Below, piece by piece: positions 53,681 to 61,323 of a stretch of DNA of 64,000 nucleotides. A model generated the notes under the pieces. The model saw only the letters and a list, made by a program, of their open reading frames with translations, was not told the origin of the DNA and did no database searches. Source of the stretch: Caballeronia cordobensis. GTDB taxonomy: Bacteria > Pseudomonadota > Gammaproteobacteria > Burkholderiales > Burkholderiaceae. Numbering within the stretch: the stretch's first letter is position 1; each line of letters opens with the position of its first letter. The stretch is from positions 1-64,000 of the forward strand of contig NZ_FCNY02000004.1 of assembly GCF_001544575.2 (NCBI RefSeq), read 5' to 3'. The position numbers and the translations under genes were made by a program.

Positions 53681-55444
53681 CTAGAACGATTTGGAGACCT
53701 GCACATACACGCGCGGCACCTTGTCGTCGCCGGTGCTGTCGGCGCGGGTCGTGCGCCATGCGACGCTGGCGTCCACGGAGATGCCGTACGGGCCGTTCCA
53801 GAAGAGCCCGAGCCCCGCTCCGCTGCGCGTCACCGTGTTGGCGCCCTGTCCGGGCACCGGCCGGGCGTTGTAGCGCCCCACGCCGATATCGAAGAACGCG
53901 GAGAGCGTCAGCGTCGGTATCACGGCGTAGCGCAACGAGGCGGTTCCGACCAGCCCTTCGTCGACGATCGCCTCCGAGGGCGAATACGCGCGCACCGCTC
54001 TCGGCCCGCCGAGCGCGAAGCGCGACGAGCTGTCGAGGTTCTGATTCGCCCATTGCCCCGACACACCCAGAAAGAAGCTCGTCTTCTGCGTGATCGCGTT
54101 GAGGCGGTTGGCCTGCATGACGAGGCGCACGCTGTTGCCCGCCGTGTTGCGTCCGCCCGGACCCTGATCGATGGCCTGCCCCGCCGCCGAATCGATGTTC
54201 AGATGCGCGAACGCAAGCTGCACATCCGCGCTGTTGAAGCCACCGCCGAGAAAGCTGTCGCGGCTTTCGTACGACAGCCCGACGCTCGCGACATAGAGCT
54301 TTTGCGGATTCTCGAACGCGACGCTGTCGATCTTGTCGGTGAGCGCGCGATACTCCAATGCGCCGCGAAAGAGCAGGTTCTGGCTGCGCGAGCGGATGAG
54401 CGGACGCGAGACCGACGCCGTCACGACATCCGCGTTGCCGTGCGCCTGCAGCGACGCGAAATCCTGACCGAGGTAGTAGTACAGATGCGAGTACGCAAGG
54501 CCCACGCGCGTGCCGTTGGCATCGACCGGCGCGTCGTAGCCGATGCGCCCGTACAGCGTGTCGGCGCGCTCGGCGGCGAGCAGATTGACGTCGAGGTTGT
54601 CGCCGATGCCGAACGGCGAAGCCAGACGCCCGAGCGCGCCCAGACGCCACTGTCCGGCGGGCGCGGAGCCGTAGTCGTCGGCGGAGAGCGCGAAGTTCCA
54701 GCGGCGCACGCCCTCCACGTTCACGTTCAGATCGACGGTGCCAGGCGCGCTGCCCGACTCCAGCGCCGAGGTCACGCGGATGCCGGGCAAGTCCGAGAGC
54801 AGCAGCATCGTGCGTTCGAGCTCGCCTTGCCTGAGCGGCCGCCCCGGCTCGATGGCGGCGAGCCGCGCGCGCACGAGCGATTCCTTGATCGGCGCGCCCG
54901 GCGCGATGGTCAGCCGCACGCGCCCGATCTTGCCTTCCAGCACCGTGAAGGTGACGTCGCCATCGGTCACGTCCTGCGGCGGAATCACGACCTGCGCGAG
55001 CGGATAGCCGCGATCGCGATACACCTGCGCGATGCGCGCGGCGATGGCGTCGAGATCGCTGAACGAAACTTCCTGACCGATGCTGCCGGCAACAGGCGCG
55101 AGCAGCGTATCCGCGGGCAAGGTGTCGTTGCCCGCAAGCTGGATGCGCCTCAGCACGAACTTCCTGCCTTCGGGCGCGGCGGGCGGCGGCGGCGCGACCG
55201 GCACGGGCAACACGGCTTCGCCATCGGGCGGCGGCGCCGTGACCGGCGGGCGCGGCTGCTCGTTGAGCAGCGTGCCGGCGCTCGGCACCTGCGCCGTGCC
55301 GGGCAGCGGCGTCTGCTGCGCCCACGCCGTGAGCGCGCCCGCGCAGGCTAGGCCCGCGCCGGCCACGCGCGCGAGACACCGGATGCGCAGAGCGCGCGCG
55401 CGTGGCCGCAAGACGAGGCGTTCGGTTTTCATGGCGTGGTTCAC
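53681..55444 (-). CDS. TpsB two-partner secretion outer-membrane transporter (POTRA-barrel)
   Basis: The 587-residue protein has a signal peptide with a long Arg-rich n-region, a Pro/Ala-rich N-terminal linker, POTRA domains (about 90-255; KFVLRRIQLAGNDTLP, ARIAQVYRDRGYPLAQVV, GKIGRVRLT) and a 16-strand barrel ending in VSKSF. FFDIG is intact, but the usual VRG(Y/F) lid motif reads VRAY. It exports the adjacent TpsA. The start may be GTG 55444 (GAGGAT upstream) or ATG 55432. It lies 41 bp upstream of tpsA. Confidence 0.93.
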   Translation of the reverse strand: MNHAMKTERLVLRPRARALRIRCLARVAGAGLACAGALTAWAQQTPLPGTAQVPSAGTLLNEQPRPPVTAPPPDGEAVLPVPVAPPPPAAPEGRKFVLRRIQLAGNDTLPADTLLAPVAGSIGQEVSFSDLDAIAARIAQVYRDRGYPLAQVVIPPQDVTDGDVTFTVLEGKIGRVRLTIAPGAPIKESLVRARLAAIEPGRPLRQGELERTMLLLSDLPGIRVTSALESGSAPGTVDLNVNVEGVRRWNFALSADDYGSAPAGQWRLGALGRLASPFGIGDNLDVNLLAAERADTLYGRIGYDAPVDANGTRVGLAYSHLYYYLGQDFASLQAHGNADVVTASVSRPLIRSRSQNLLFRGALEYRALTDKIDSVAFENPQKLYVASVGLSYESRDSFLGGGFNSADVQLAFAHLNIDSAAGQAIDQGPGGRNTAGNSVRLVMQANRLNAITQKTSFFLGVSGQWANQNLDSSSRFALGGPRAVRAYSPSEAIVDEGLVGTASLRYAVIPTLTLSAFFDIGVGRYNARPVPGQGANTVTRSGAGLGLFWNGPYGISVDASVAWRTTRADSTGDDKVPRVYVQVSKSF

Positions 55445-55492
55445 GGCGACATCCTCATCGGGACCGGCGCGATGCGCGGGAGCGGTACAAGA

Positions 55493-57841
55493 TCAACGGG
55501 CGACCGACAGCCGCCAGTTGCCCATCAGATCGAAGGGCGCCCAGTAGAACGGATGGGCAAACCGGCTGTTGGCGAGCACGGCGAGCTGGGCGTCGCGCAT
55601 CGCGTCGATCGCCTGCTCGCCCCGGGTGAGCGCGCCGTAGAACGTGCGCATCGTGAGTTCGGTCGATTCGTCGGCGACCGGCCACATCGACACGAGCAGC
55701 GCCGATGCGCCCGCGTAGAAGAACGCGCGCGTGAAGCCCATGATTTCGTCGCCGCGCGCGATGCGTCCGAGCGCCGTCTCGCACGCCGAGAGCGTGACGA
55801 GCGCGACCGAATCGAAGCGCAGGTTGTAGATGTCGGCGGCGAGCATCGGGTCGGGGCCGTCGGCGGGCTGCGCGGCGGGCGCGAGCAGCACGCGCGAATG
55901 CAGCGGATCGATGGTGTCGGCCTGCGCGTGCGTCGCCACATGAACGATGCGGCCGCCCGGCGCGTTGTCGCTGAAGGTCTTGCGCGTCACATCGCTTTGC
56001 AGGAACGTCTCGCTTTTCGCGAAGAGCGGGCCGATCGCCCTGACTTCGGCCTCGGCGGCGGGCAGTTCGTACTCCGGCCCGATACGCGGATTGCCGAACG
56101 CGACGAGATTGCTGGCGATCTTCTGCTCGCGCCGCACGAGCTGCACCGCCACGCTCGCCGAGGGCGCGAGCGCGATCGCATGGCGCTGGATCAGAAAGCC
56201 CTGGCCGTTCTTCAGCGCCTGGAACGGCATGTAGTGCAGCGCCCCGTTCGGCGCGATGATGAGCCGCTCGCCGGGACGCAGTCCAAGCGGCTCGATGAGC
56301 AGCGCATCGAGCTTCGCGCCGTAGGCGATCGCCTGCGGCCGGCCGCGCGTGATCGCGCCGCGGAAGTCGCTCACGGCGAGCGTCATGTCGCGCCGCGCGA
56401 TCGGCAGCGTGAAGCCCTGAATGCCGTCGGCGCGCACGACCCACGCGATCAGGCGATCGGCGAGGCCGTGATATTCGACGATCGCCTCGCCGGGCGCGAG
56501 CGCGCGCCGCACCTCGTCGAGCGAGAGCGTGCGGCCGTTGAGCTGCGTTGCGTCGACGCTCTTGTCGAGCCGGTTGCGCACGACATCGAGCAGCGCGCGG
56601 CTGCGGCTGCGCTCGGAAAGCGTCCAGGCCAGCGCGTAGTCGCCGTCATCGACGACGAGCGCGATGGTTTCCTCGAACACCGTCTGCGTGTCGGAGAAGA
56701 GGCCGGTCTTGAACTCTTCGCTGCGAAAGCGCGCGCGGATCGACTCGGAATCGTCGAGCGCGGCAAGCCACGCCTCGCGCGCCTTCGCGCGCTGGCCGAG
56801 CGCGAGATACGCGCGGCCCATGCCTTCGTGCGCCCACAGGTTGTCGTAGCTCGCGTCGGAGCCGCCCTTGCCCGCGCTCGCGGCGAATGCGGCGAGCGCC
56901 GCCTCGGGCCGGTTTTCGGCGAGCAGCAGATTGCCTTCGATGCGCTTTCTGAGCGGCGCGAGCAGGGTGCCATCGACGCCGGCCGTCTGCTCGAAGGTCG
57001 CGCGCGCGCCGGCCGGATCGCCGCTTGCGATCTGCGCGCTGGTGAGCGAGAGCAGCACGAGCGGCCGATAGCGCGGCGACGCCGTCTCCAGCGCCGTGCG
57101 GTATTCCGAGAGCGCGGCGCTGGCGTCGCCGCGGCGCGCCGCGATATCGCCGAGCACCTTGTGAGCGGGCGCGAGCACTTGATCAGGACTCTTCGCGCCC
57201 GCGGCGATGGCTTCCTTCGCGTAACGCTCGGCGTCGTCGAGATCGCCCGCGTAGCTGTAGGCGATCGCCAGATCGCGGCGCGACAGCGCGGCGAGGTTCG
57301 CGTTGTCCGTGCGTTGCGCGACGACGAGGGCGCGCGACGCCGCCTCGATGCTTTCGCGAAAGTCGCCCCGTTCCGCCGCCGCGACCGACATGCTGCAGTA
57401 CGCGTAGCCGTCGAGCTTGACCTGATCGCGCGCGAGCAGCAACTGCCCTTCCTTCGAGAGCGTCGCGATGGTTTCGGCGTCGCGCACGCGGGCTTCGGCA
57501 TCGCGCGCGGCGCTCGTGATGGGCGCGTTCTGCGCGGTATCGGCCGCGGGCGGAACCGGCTGCGCGCGTCGCGCGGGGACGGCGGCCGGTGCTTCCTGCG
57601 CGAGCTGCATGCCGGGTTCGCGCAGATCGTTGTAGGCGAGTTGCATGCTCGCGGCATCCGGGGCGCATCCCGAATCGTGTATGGCGGCCTGCTGCGCGCG
57701 GGCATCGGACGCCGAAGCGCCCAGCGCGGCGAGCACGATGAGCACGGCGAACACGGCGCACGTCCGTCTGATGGCGCCGCTGGCGGGCGCATGTGCATCG
57801 GTCTCCTGATGAGCCGATGCGTTCCGCTCGATCGCTATCAC
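55493..57841 (-). CDS. Exported TPR-CHAT domain protein
   Basis: The 782-residue protein has a signal peptide (hydrophobic run to DARAQ), a central run of TPR-like helices (about 110-380) and a C-terminal CHAT domain, a caspase-fold protease family. The catalytic dyad is present: H638 in VHVATHAQAD and C687 in TLSACETALG. CHAT-TPR proteins often accompany TPS secretion in Proteobacteria, where an accessory or processing role is inferred. GTG 57839-57841 behind GAGGAGC is preferred to the longer frame from 57874. It is the first gene of the run CHAT-tpsB-tpsA-tssABC and diverges from tssJ. Confidence 0.88.
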   Translation of the reverse strand: MIAIERNASAHQETDAHAPASGAIRRTCAVFAVLIVLAALGASASDARAQQAAIHDSGCAPDAASMQLAYNDLREPGMQLAQEAPAAVPARRAQPVPPAADTAQNAPITSAARDAEARVRDAETIATLSKEGQLLLARDQVKLDGYAYCSMSVAAAERGDFRESIEAASRALVVAQRTDNANLAALSRRDLAIAYSYAGDLDDAERYAKEAIAAGAKSPDQVLAPAHKVLGDIAARRGDASAALSEYRTALETASPRYRPLVLLSLTSAQIASGDPAGARATFEQTAGVDGTLLAPLRKRIEGNLLLAENRPEAALAAFAASAGKGGSDASYDNLWAHEGMGRAYLALGQRAKAREAWLAALDDSESIRARFRSEEFKTGLFSDTQTVFEETIALVVDDGDYALAWTLSERSRSRALLDVVRNRLDKSVDATQLNGRTLSLDEVRRALAPGEAIVEYHGLADRLIAWVVRADGIQGFTLPIARRDMTLAVSDFRGAITRGRPQAIAYGAKLDALLIEPLGLRPGERLIIAPNGALHYMPFQALKNGQGFLIQRHAIALAPSASVAVQLVRREQKIASNLVAFGNPRIGPEYELPAAEAEVRAIGPLFAKSETFLQSDVTRKTFSDNAPGGRIVHVATHAQADTIDPLHSRVLLAPAAQPADGPDPMLAADIYNLRFDSVALVTLSACETALGRIARGDEIMGFTRAFFYAGASALLVSMWPVADESTELTMRTFYGALTRGEQAIDAMRDAQLAVLANSRFAHPFYWAPFDLMGNWRLSVAR

Positions 57842-57992
57842 GAATGCGCTCCTCGATGGACCCAGGCTTCGCACCGGCCAGGGCAGCGAGCGCCCGCAAC
57901 AGTGCCACGACTAAACGAACCACCGCCGCGGATTTGAAAAGCGCGGCGGCGCGGTTCGTCTGCTGCTGTGTGGGACGGTGCCGGGGTGAGCC
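57842..57992. promoter_or_regulatory. Divergent control region between the CHAT-TPS-tssABC run and tssJKLM
   Basis: These 151 bases separate two divergent runs, each of which contains T6SS genes, and must contain both start regions. No convincing promoter or sigma-54 pair was found by eye. Confidence 0.3.
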
Positions 57993-58514
57993 ATGAGAAG
58001 AGTCGAGCCAGTGTCGCGCGTGCTTTCGTTCGTCGTCTTAGCGGGCGCGCTCGCCGTCGCGGCGTGCAAATCCGCGCCGCCTCCTCCGCCCCCGCCGACG
58101 ATCGTGCGCATCGACGTGAGCGCGCTCGACAAAGTGAATCCGGATCACAGCGGCCGGCCCTCGCCCGTGCTCGTTCGCGTGTACGAACTGAAGGCGACCG
58201 CCGCCTTCGACAGCGCCGACTTCTTCACGCTCTACGGCAAGGACCAGGCGACGCTCGGCGCGGATCTCAACGCGAAGAACGAATTCCTGCTCAAGCCCGG
58301 CGAGAAGCAAAGCGTCGAGCAGACGGCGCAGCCGGGCACGAAGTTCGTCGCGGTCGTGGCGGCCTACCGCGACATCGAACACGCGCGCTGGCGCGCCGCC
58401 GTGCCCGTGCCGCCGAACCAGACGACCGTGATGAGCGTGCGCATCGACACCGCCGATGTCTCGATCGCCGCGCAGCGCGCGAGCCCGCCGCCGTCGCGCG
58501 CCGCCAAAAAATGA
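57993..58514 (+). CDS. tssJ: TssJ outer-membrane lipoprotein
   Basis: The 173-residue protein has a lipoprotein signal with lipobox AVAAC (C25), a Pro-rich spacer, then the TssJ beta-sandwich (PVLVRVYELKATAAFDSADF, GEKQSVEQTAQ, FVAVVAAYRDIEHARW). TssJ anchors the TssL-TssM complex to the outer membrane. The frame starts at ATG 57993. It opens the tssJ-K-L-M operon. Spacing to tssK is 120 bp. Confidence 0.95.
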   Translation: MRRVEPVSRVLSFVVLAGALAVAACKSAPPPPPPPTIVRIDVSALDKVNPDHSGRPSPVLVRVYELKATAAFDSADFFTLYGKDQATLGADLNAKNEFLLKPGEKQSVEQTAQPGTKFVAVVAAYRDIEHARWRAAVPVPPNQTTVMSVRIDTADVSIAAQRASPPPSRAAKK

Positions 58515-58634
58515 CCCCGCCCGCAAGCCGCCTTGCAAATTCGCGCCGCTCGTTCGTTCTTGAGGCGAAACGCGCGCGCCGAACCCGGCGCGCGGGCTAA
58601 CCGGACGAAACCACCCAAGCGGACACGAGCCACC

Positions 58635-59981
58635 ATGACCTGGAACCAGCGCATGATCTGGTCCGAGGGGCTGTTCCTCGAACCACAGCATTTCCAGCAG
58701 CAGGACCGCTTCTTCGAGCATCTCGTGCGCTCGCATGCGCGGGCGACGCAGGCGTGGTCGTGGGGCTGGGCGTCCGTGATGCTCGACGACATCGCGCTCG
58801 GGCTCGGCAAGGTCGCGCTCGCCTCCGCGTTCGGCGTGCTGCCCGACGGCACCGCGTTCTCCTTTCCCGACGACGCTCCCGCGCCGCCGCCGCTCGATAT
58901 CCCCGCGGGCGCGCGCGACGAAACCGTGCTGCTCGCGCTGCCGCTCGCGCGCGCGGGGGCCATGGAGTCCGATCCCGATAACGCCACATCCGAAGACGGC
59001 CGCGCTGGGGCGCTGCGTTACCGAACCACCGACACCTCCGTCGCCGATGTCACCACCAGCAGCGACCGCGTCGCGCAGCTTCGCGTCGGCGCGCCGAACC
59101 TGCGGCTCATGCTCGCGCGCGACGCCACCGACGCCTTCGCGACCATCGGCATCGCGCGCGTGCTGGAGCGGCGCGCGGACAACCGCGTGATGCTCGACAC
59201 CGCCTATATCCCGCCGATGCTCCATGCCCTCGCCGATGCGCGTCTTGCCGGTTACGCACAGGAAATCGCGGGACTGCTGCATCAGCACGCGGACCGGCTC
59301 GCGCGCCATATCGCCAATCCGGGGCGCGGCGGCGTCGCCGAGATCGCCGACTTTCTCCTGCTGCAAACGCTGAACCGTTTCGAGCCGCAGTTCGCGCATC
59401 TGCTGGCGGTGCCGCTCCTGCATCCCGAGCGGCTCTATCAGACGACGCTCGCGCTCGCGGGCGATCTCGCCGCGTTCGACGAGCGCCGCCGCGTGCTCGC
59501 CTATCCGCCCTACCGTCACGACGATCTGGCCAGTTCCTTCGAGCCGCTCATGCGCGACGTGCGGCAGTTGCTCGCGCAGGTGCCGGAGCCGAACGCCATC
59601 GCCATCGAATTGCAGATCCGAAAACCGGGGCTGCGCGTGGCCGTCATCAACGATCTCGATCTGGTGCGCACGGCGGGCTTCGTGCTCGCCGCCAGCGCGC
59701 AGATGCCGGGCGAGGCGCTGCGCACGCGCTTTCCGACCCAGGTGAAAGTCGCGCCCGCCGAGAAGCTGCGCGATCTGGTGAATCTCGCGCTGCCGGGCAT
59801 CGGGCTGCGCGCGATGCCGGTCGCGCCGCGCCAGATTCCGTTTCACGCGGGCTGTTCGTACTTCGAACTGGATCGCGGCGGCGAGCTATGGAAGGAGCTG
59901 GAGCAGACCGGCAACCTCGCGATGTATATCGCCGGCGAGTTTCCCGCGCTGGAGCTGGAGTTCTGGGCTATCCGCCACTGA
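58635..59981 (+). CDS. tssK: TssK baseplate-membrane connector
   Basis: The 448-residue protein begins MTWNQRMIWSEGLFLEPQHFQQQDRF and continues through LQTLNRFEPQFAHL to a C-terminal domain ending in LELEFWAIRH, the TssK signature. TssK trimers bridge the baseplate and the TssL-TssM membrane complex. The frame is open upstream but ATG 58635 begins the family domain. There are 32 bp to tssL. Confidence 0.95.
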   Translation: MTWNQRMIWSEGLFLEPQHFQQQDRFFEHLVRSHARATQAWSWGWASVMLDDIALGLGKVALASAFGVLPDGTAFSFPDDAPAPPPLDIPAGARDETVLLALPLARAGAMESDPDNATSEDGRAGALRYRTTDTSVADVTTSSDRVAQLRVGAPNLRLMLARDATDAFATIGIARVLERRADNRVMLDTAYIPPMLHALADARLAGYAQEIAGLLHQHADRLARHIANPGRGGVAEIADFLLLQTLNRFEPQFAHLLAVPLLHPERLYQTTLALAGDLAAFDERRRVLAYPPYRHDDLASSFEPLMRDVRQLLAQVPEPNAIAIELQIRKPGLRVAVINDLDLVRTAGFVLAASAQMPGEALRTRFPTQVKVAPAEKLRDLVNLALPGIGLRAMPVAPRQIPFHAGCSYFELDRGGELWKELEQTGNLAMYIAGEFPALELEFWAIRH

Positions 59982-60013
59982 GGCCACCGAGGCCATCGAC
60001 ACCATCGAGCGCC

Positions 60014-61321
60014 ATGAGCAACGACGACGATCCCTTCGCCGGATTCGAATCCGACCAGACGATGATCAAGCCCAATCCCGGCGCGCGCCGCCGCACCGGG
60101 AACACGCAAGGGCCCTTCACGCCGGGCGCGGCCGCCGATGCGGGCGCGCATGCCTTCGATGCCGCGTTCACGCAGGGCGGCGCGGTCAATCCGCTGGTCG
60201 CCGCGTGCGCGCCGCTGTTGCAGCTTGCGCCGCGCATCCGCACCATGAGCGCCTGCGATGATCCCGCCGCGCTGCGCGATTCGCTCGCGGCGGGCGTGCG
60301 CCGCTTCGAGGCGCAGGCGCGCGTCAACGGCGTCGCGGCGGAACAGGTGACGGCGGCGCGCTACATCGTCTGCACGATGCTCGACGAAGCCGCCGCGGGC
60401 ACGCCGTGGGGCGCGGGCGTGTGGGCGCGCCAGAGCCTGCTCGTGACGTTTCATAACGAGGCATGGGGCGGCGAGAAGGTGTTCCAGCTGCTCGCCCGCC
60501 TCGCGCAGCAGCCCGCCCGGCATCTGCATCTGCTGGAGCTGGCGAGCGTGGTGCTCGCGCTCGGCTTCGAGGGACGCTATCGCGTGGCGGCGCAGGGCAG
60601 ACAGGCGCTCGATGCGATCCGCGCGCGGCTTCATCAACTGATCCGCAAGGAGCGCGGCGAGCACGAGCGCGCGTTGTCGCCGCACTGGGAAGGCGTGCCG
60701 ACCACGCGGCGGCGCACGACCGACGTGCTGCCGGTGTGGGTGGTCGGCGCGTTCGCGCTGCTCGTGCTCGCGGCGGCCTATCTGACGATGAGTTTCCGCC
60801 TCGGCCGCCTGTCCGATCCAGCCTTCGATGCGCTCGCCTCGATCCGCGCGGGCGCGCAGCGGCCGCTCGTCGTCACGCAGGCGGCGAAGCCCCGTCTCGC
60901 CGAATTTCTCGCGCAGGAGATCCGCGATGGCCAACTGGCCGTCGATGACCGCGTGGACCGCTCGGTGGTCACGCTGCACGGCGACAACGTGTTCAGGCCC
61001 GGCAGCGCGGAAGTGGCGGCGCCGGTGCGCCCGCTCATCGAGCGCATCGGCGCGGCGCTCGCGGCGGTGCCGGGCAACGTGCTCGTGACGGGCCATACGG
61101 ACGACCGGCCGATCCGCTCGGCGCGTTATCCGTCGAACTGGGAACTGTCGCAGGAGCGCGCCGCGAACGTGCGCGACCTGCTCGGGGCGAGCGTGCCGCC
61201 CGCGCGCCTGAAGGCCGAGGGCAAGGGCGATGCGGACCCCGTCGCGCCCAACGATTCGCCCGCCGGACGCGCGCGCAACCGGCGCGTCGAAGTGACGCTG
61301 TTCGCGAAGCCGGGGCCCTGA
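60014..61321 (+). CDS. tssL: TssL (DotU) with C-terminal OmpA-like domain
   Basis: The 435-residue protein has a DotU domain (about 60-230; ARYIVCTMLDEAAAGTPWG, FQLLARL), one membrane segment (about 240-263) and a C-terminal OmpA-like peptidoglycan-binding domain (DNVFRPGSAEV, VTGHTDDRPI, ARNRRVEV). The fused OmpA domain anchors the T6SS membrane complex to murein and is seen in evolved TssL proteins. It precedes tssM by two bases. Confidence 0.95.
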   Translation: MSNDDDPFAGFESDQTMIKPNPGARRRTGNTQGPFTPGAAADAGAHAFDAAFTQGGAVNPLVAACAPLLQLAPRIRTMSACDDPAALRDSLAAGVRRFEAQARVNGVAAEQVTAARYIVCTMLDEAAAGTPWGAGVWARQSLLVTFHNEAWGGEKVFQLLARLAQQPARHLHLLELASVVLALGFEGRYRVAAQGRQALDAIRARLHQLIRKERGEHERALSPHWEGVPTTRRRTTDVLPVWVVGAFALLVLAAAYLTMSFRLGRLSDPAFDALASIRAGAQRPLVVTQAAKPRLAEFLAQEIRDGQLAVDDRVDRSVVTLHGDNVFRPGSAEVAAPVRPLIERIGAALAAVPGNVLVTGHTDDRPIRSARYPSNWELSQERAANVRDLLGASVPPARLKAEGKGDADPVAPNDSPAGRARNRRVEVTLFAKPGP

Positions 61322-61323
61322 AC

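Noticed and set aside
49020..53684. Plus-strand open frame of more than 1500 codons inside the TpsA gene
   Set aside because: It is antisense to a gene with a clear TPS domain, has an Arg/His-rich composition typical of GC-rich shadow frames, and no ribosome site or recognisable domain.
46728..55379. TpsA frame extended to 55379, giving nearly 2900 codons
   Set aside because: The part above 53639 overlaps the TpsB gene in another frame; the ATG at 53639 with AGGAG begins the signal peptide.
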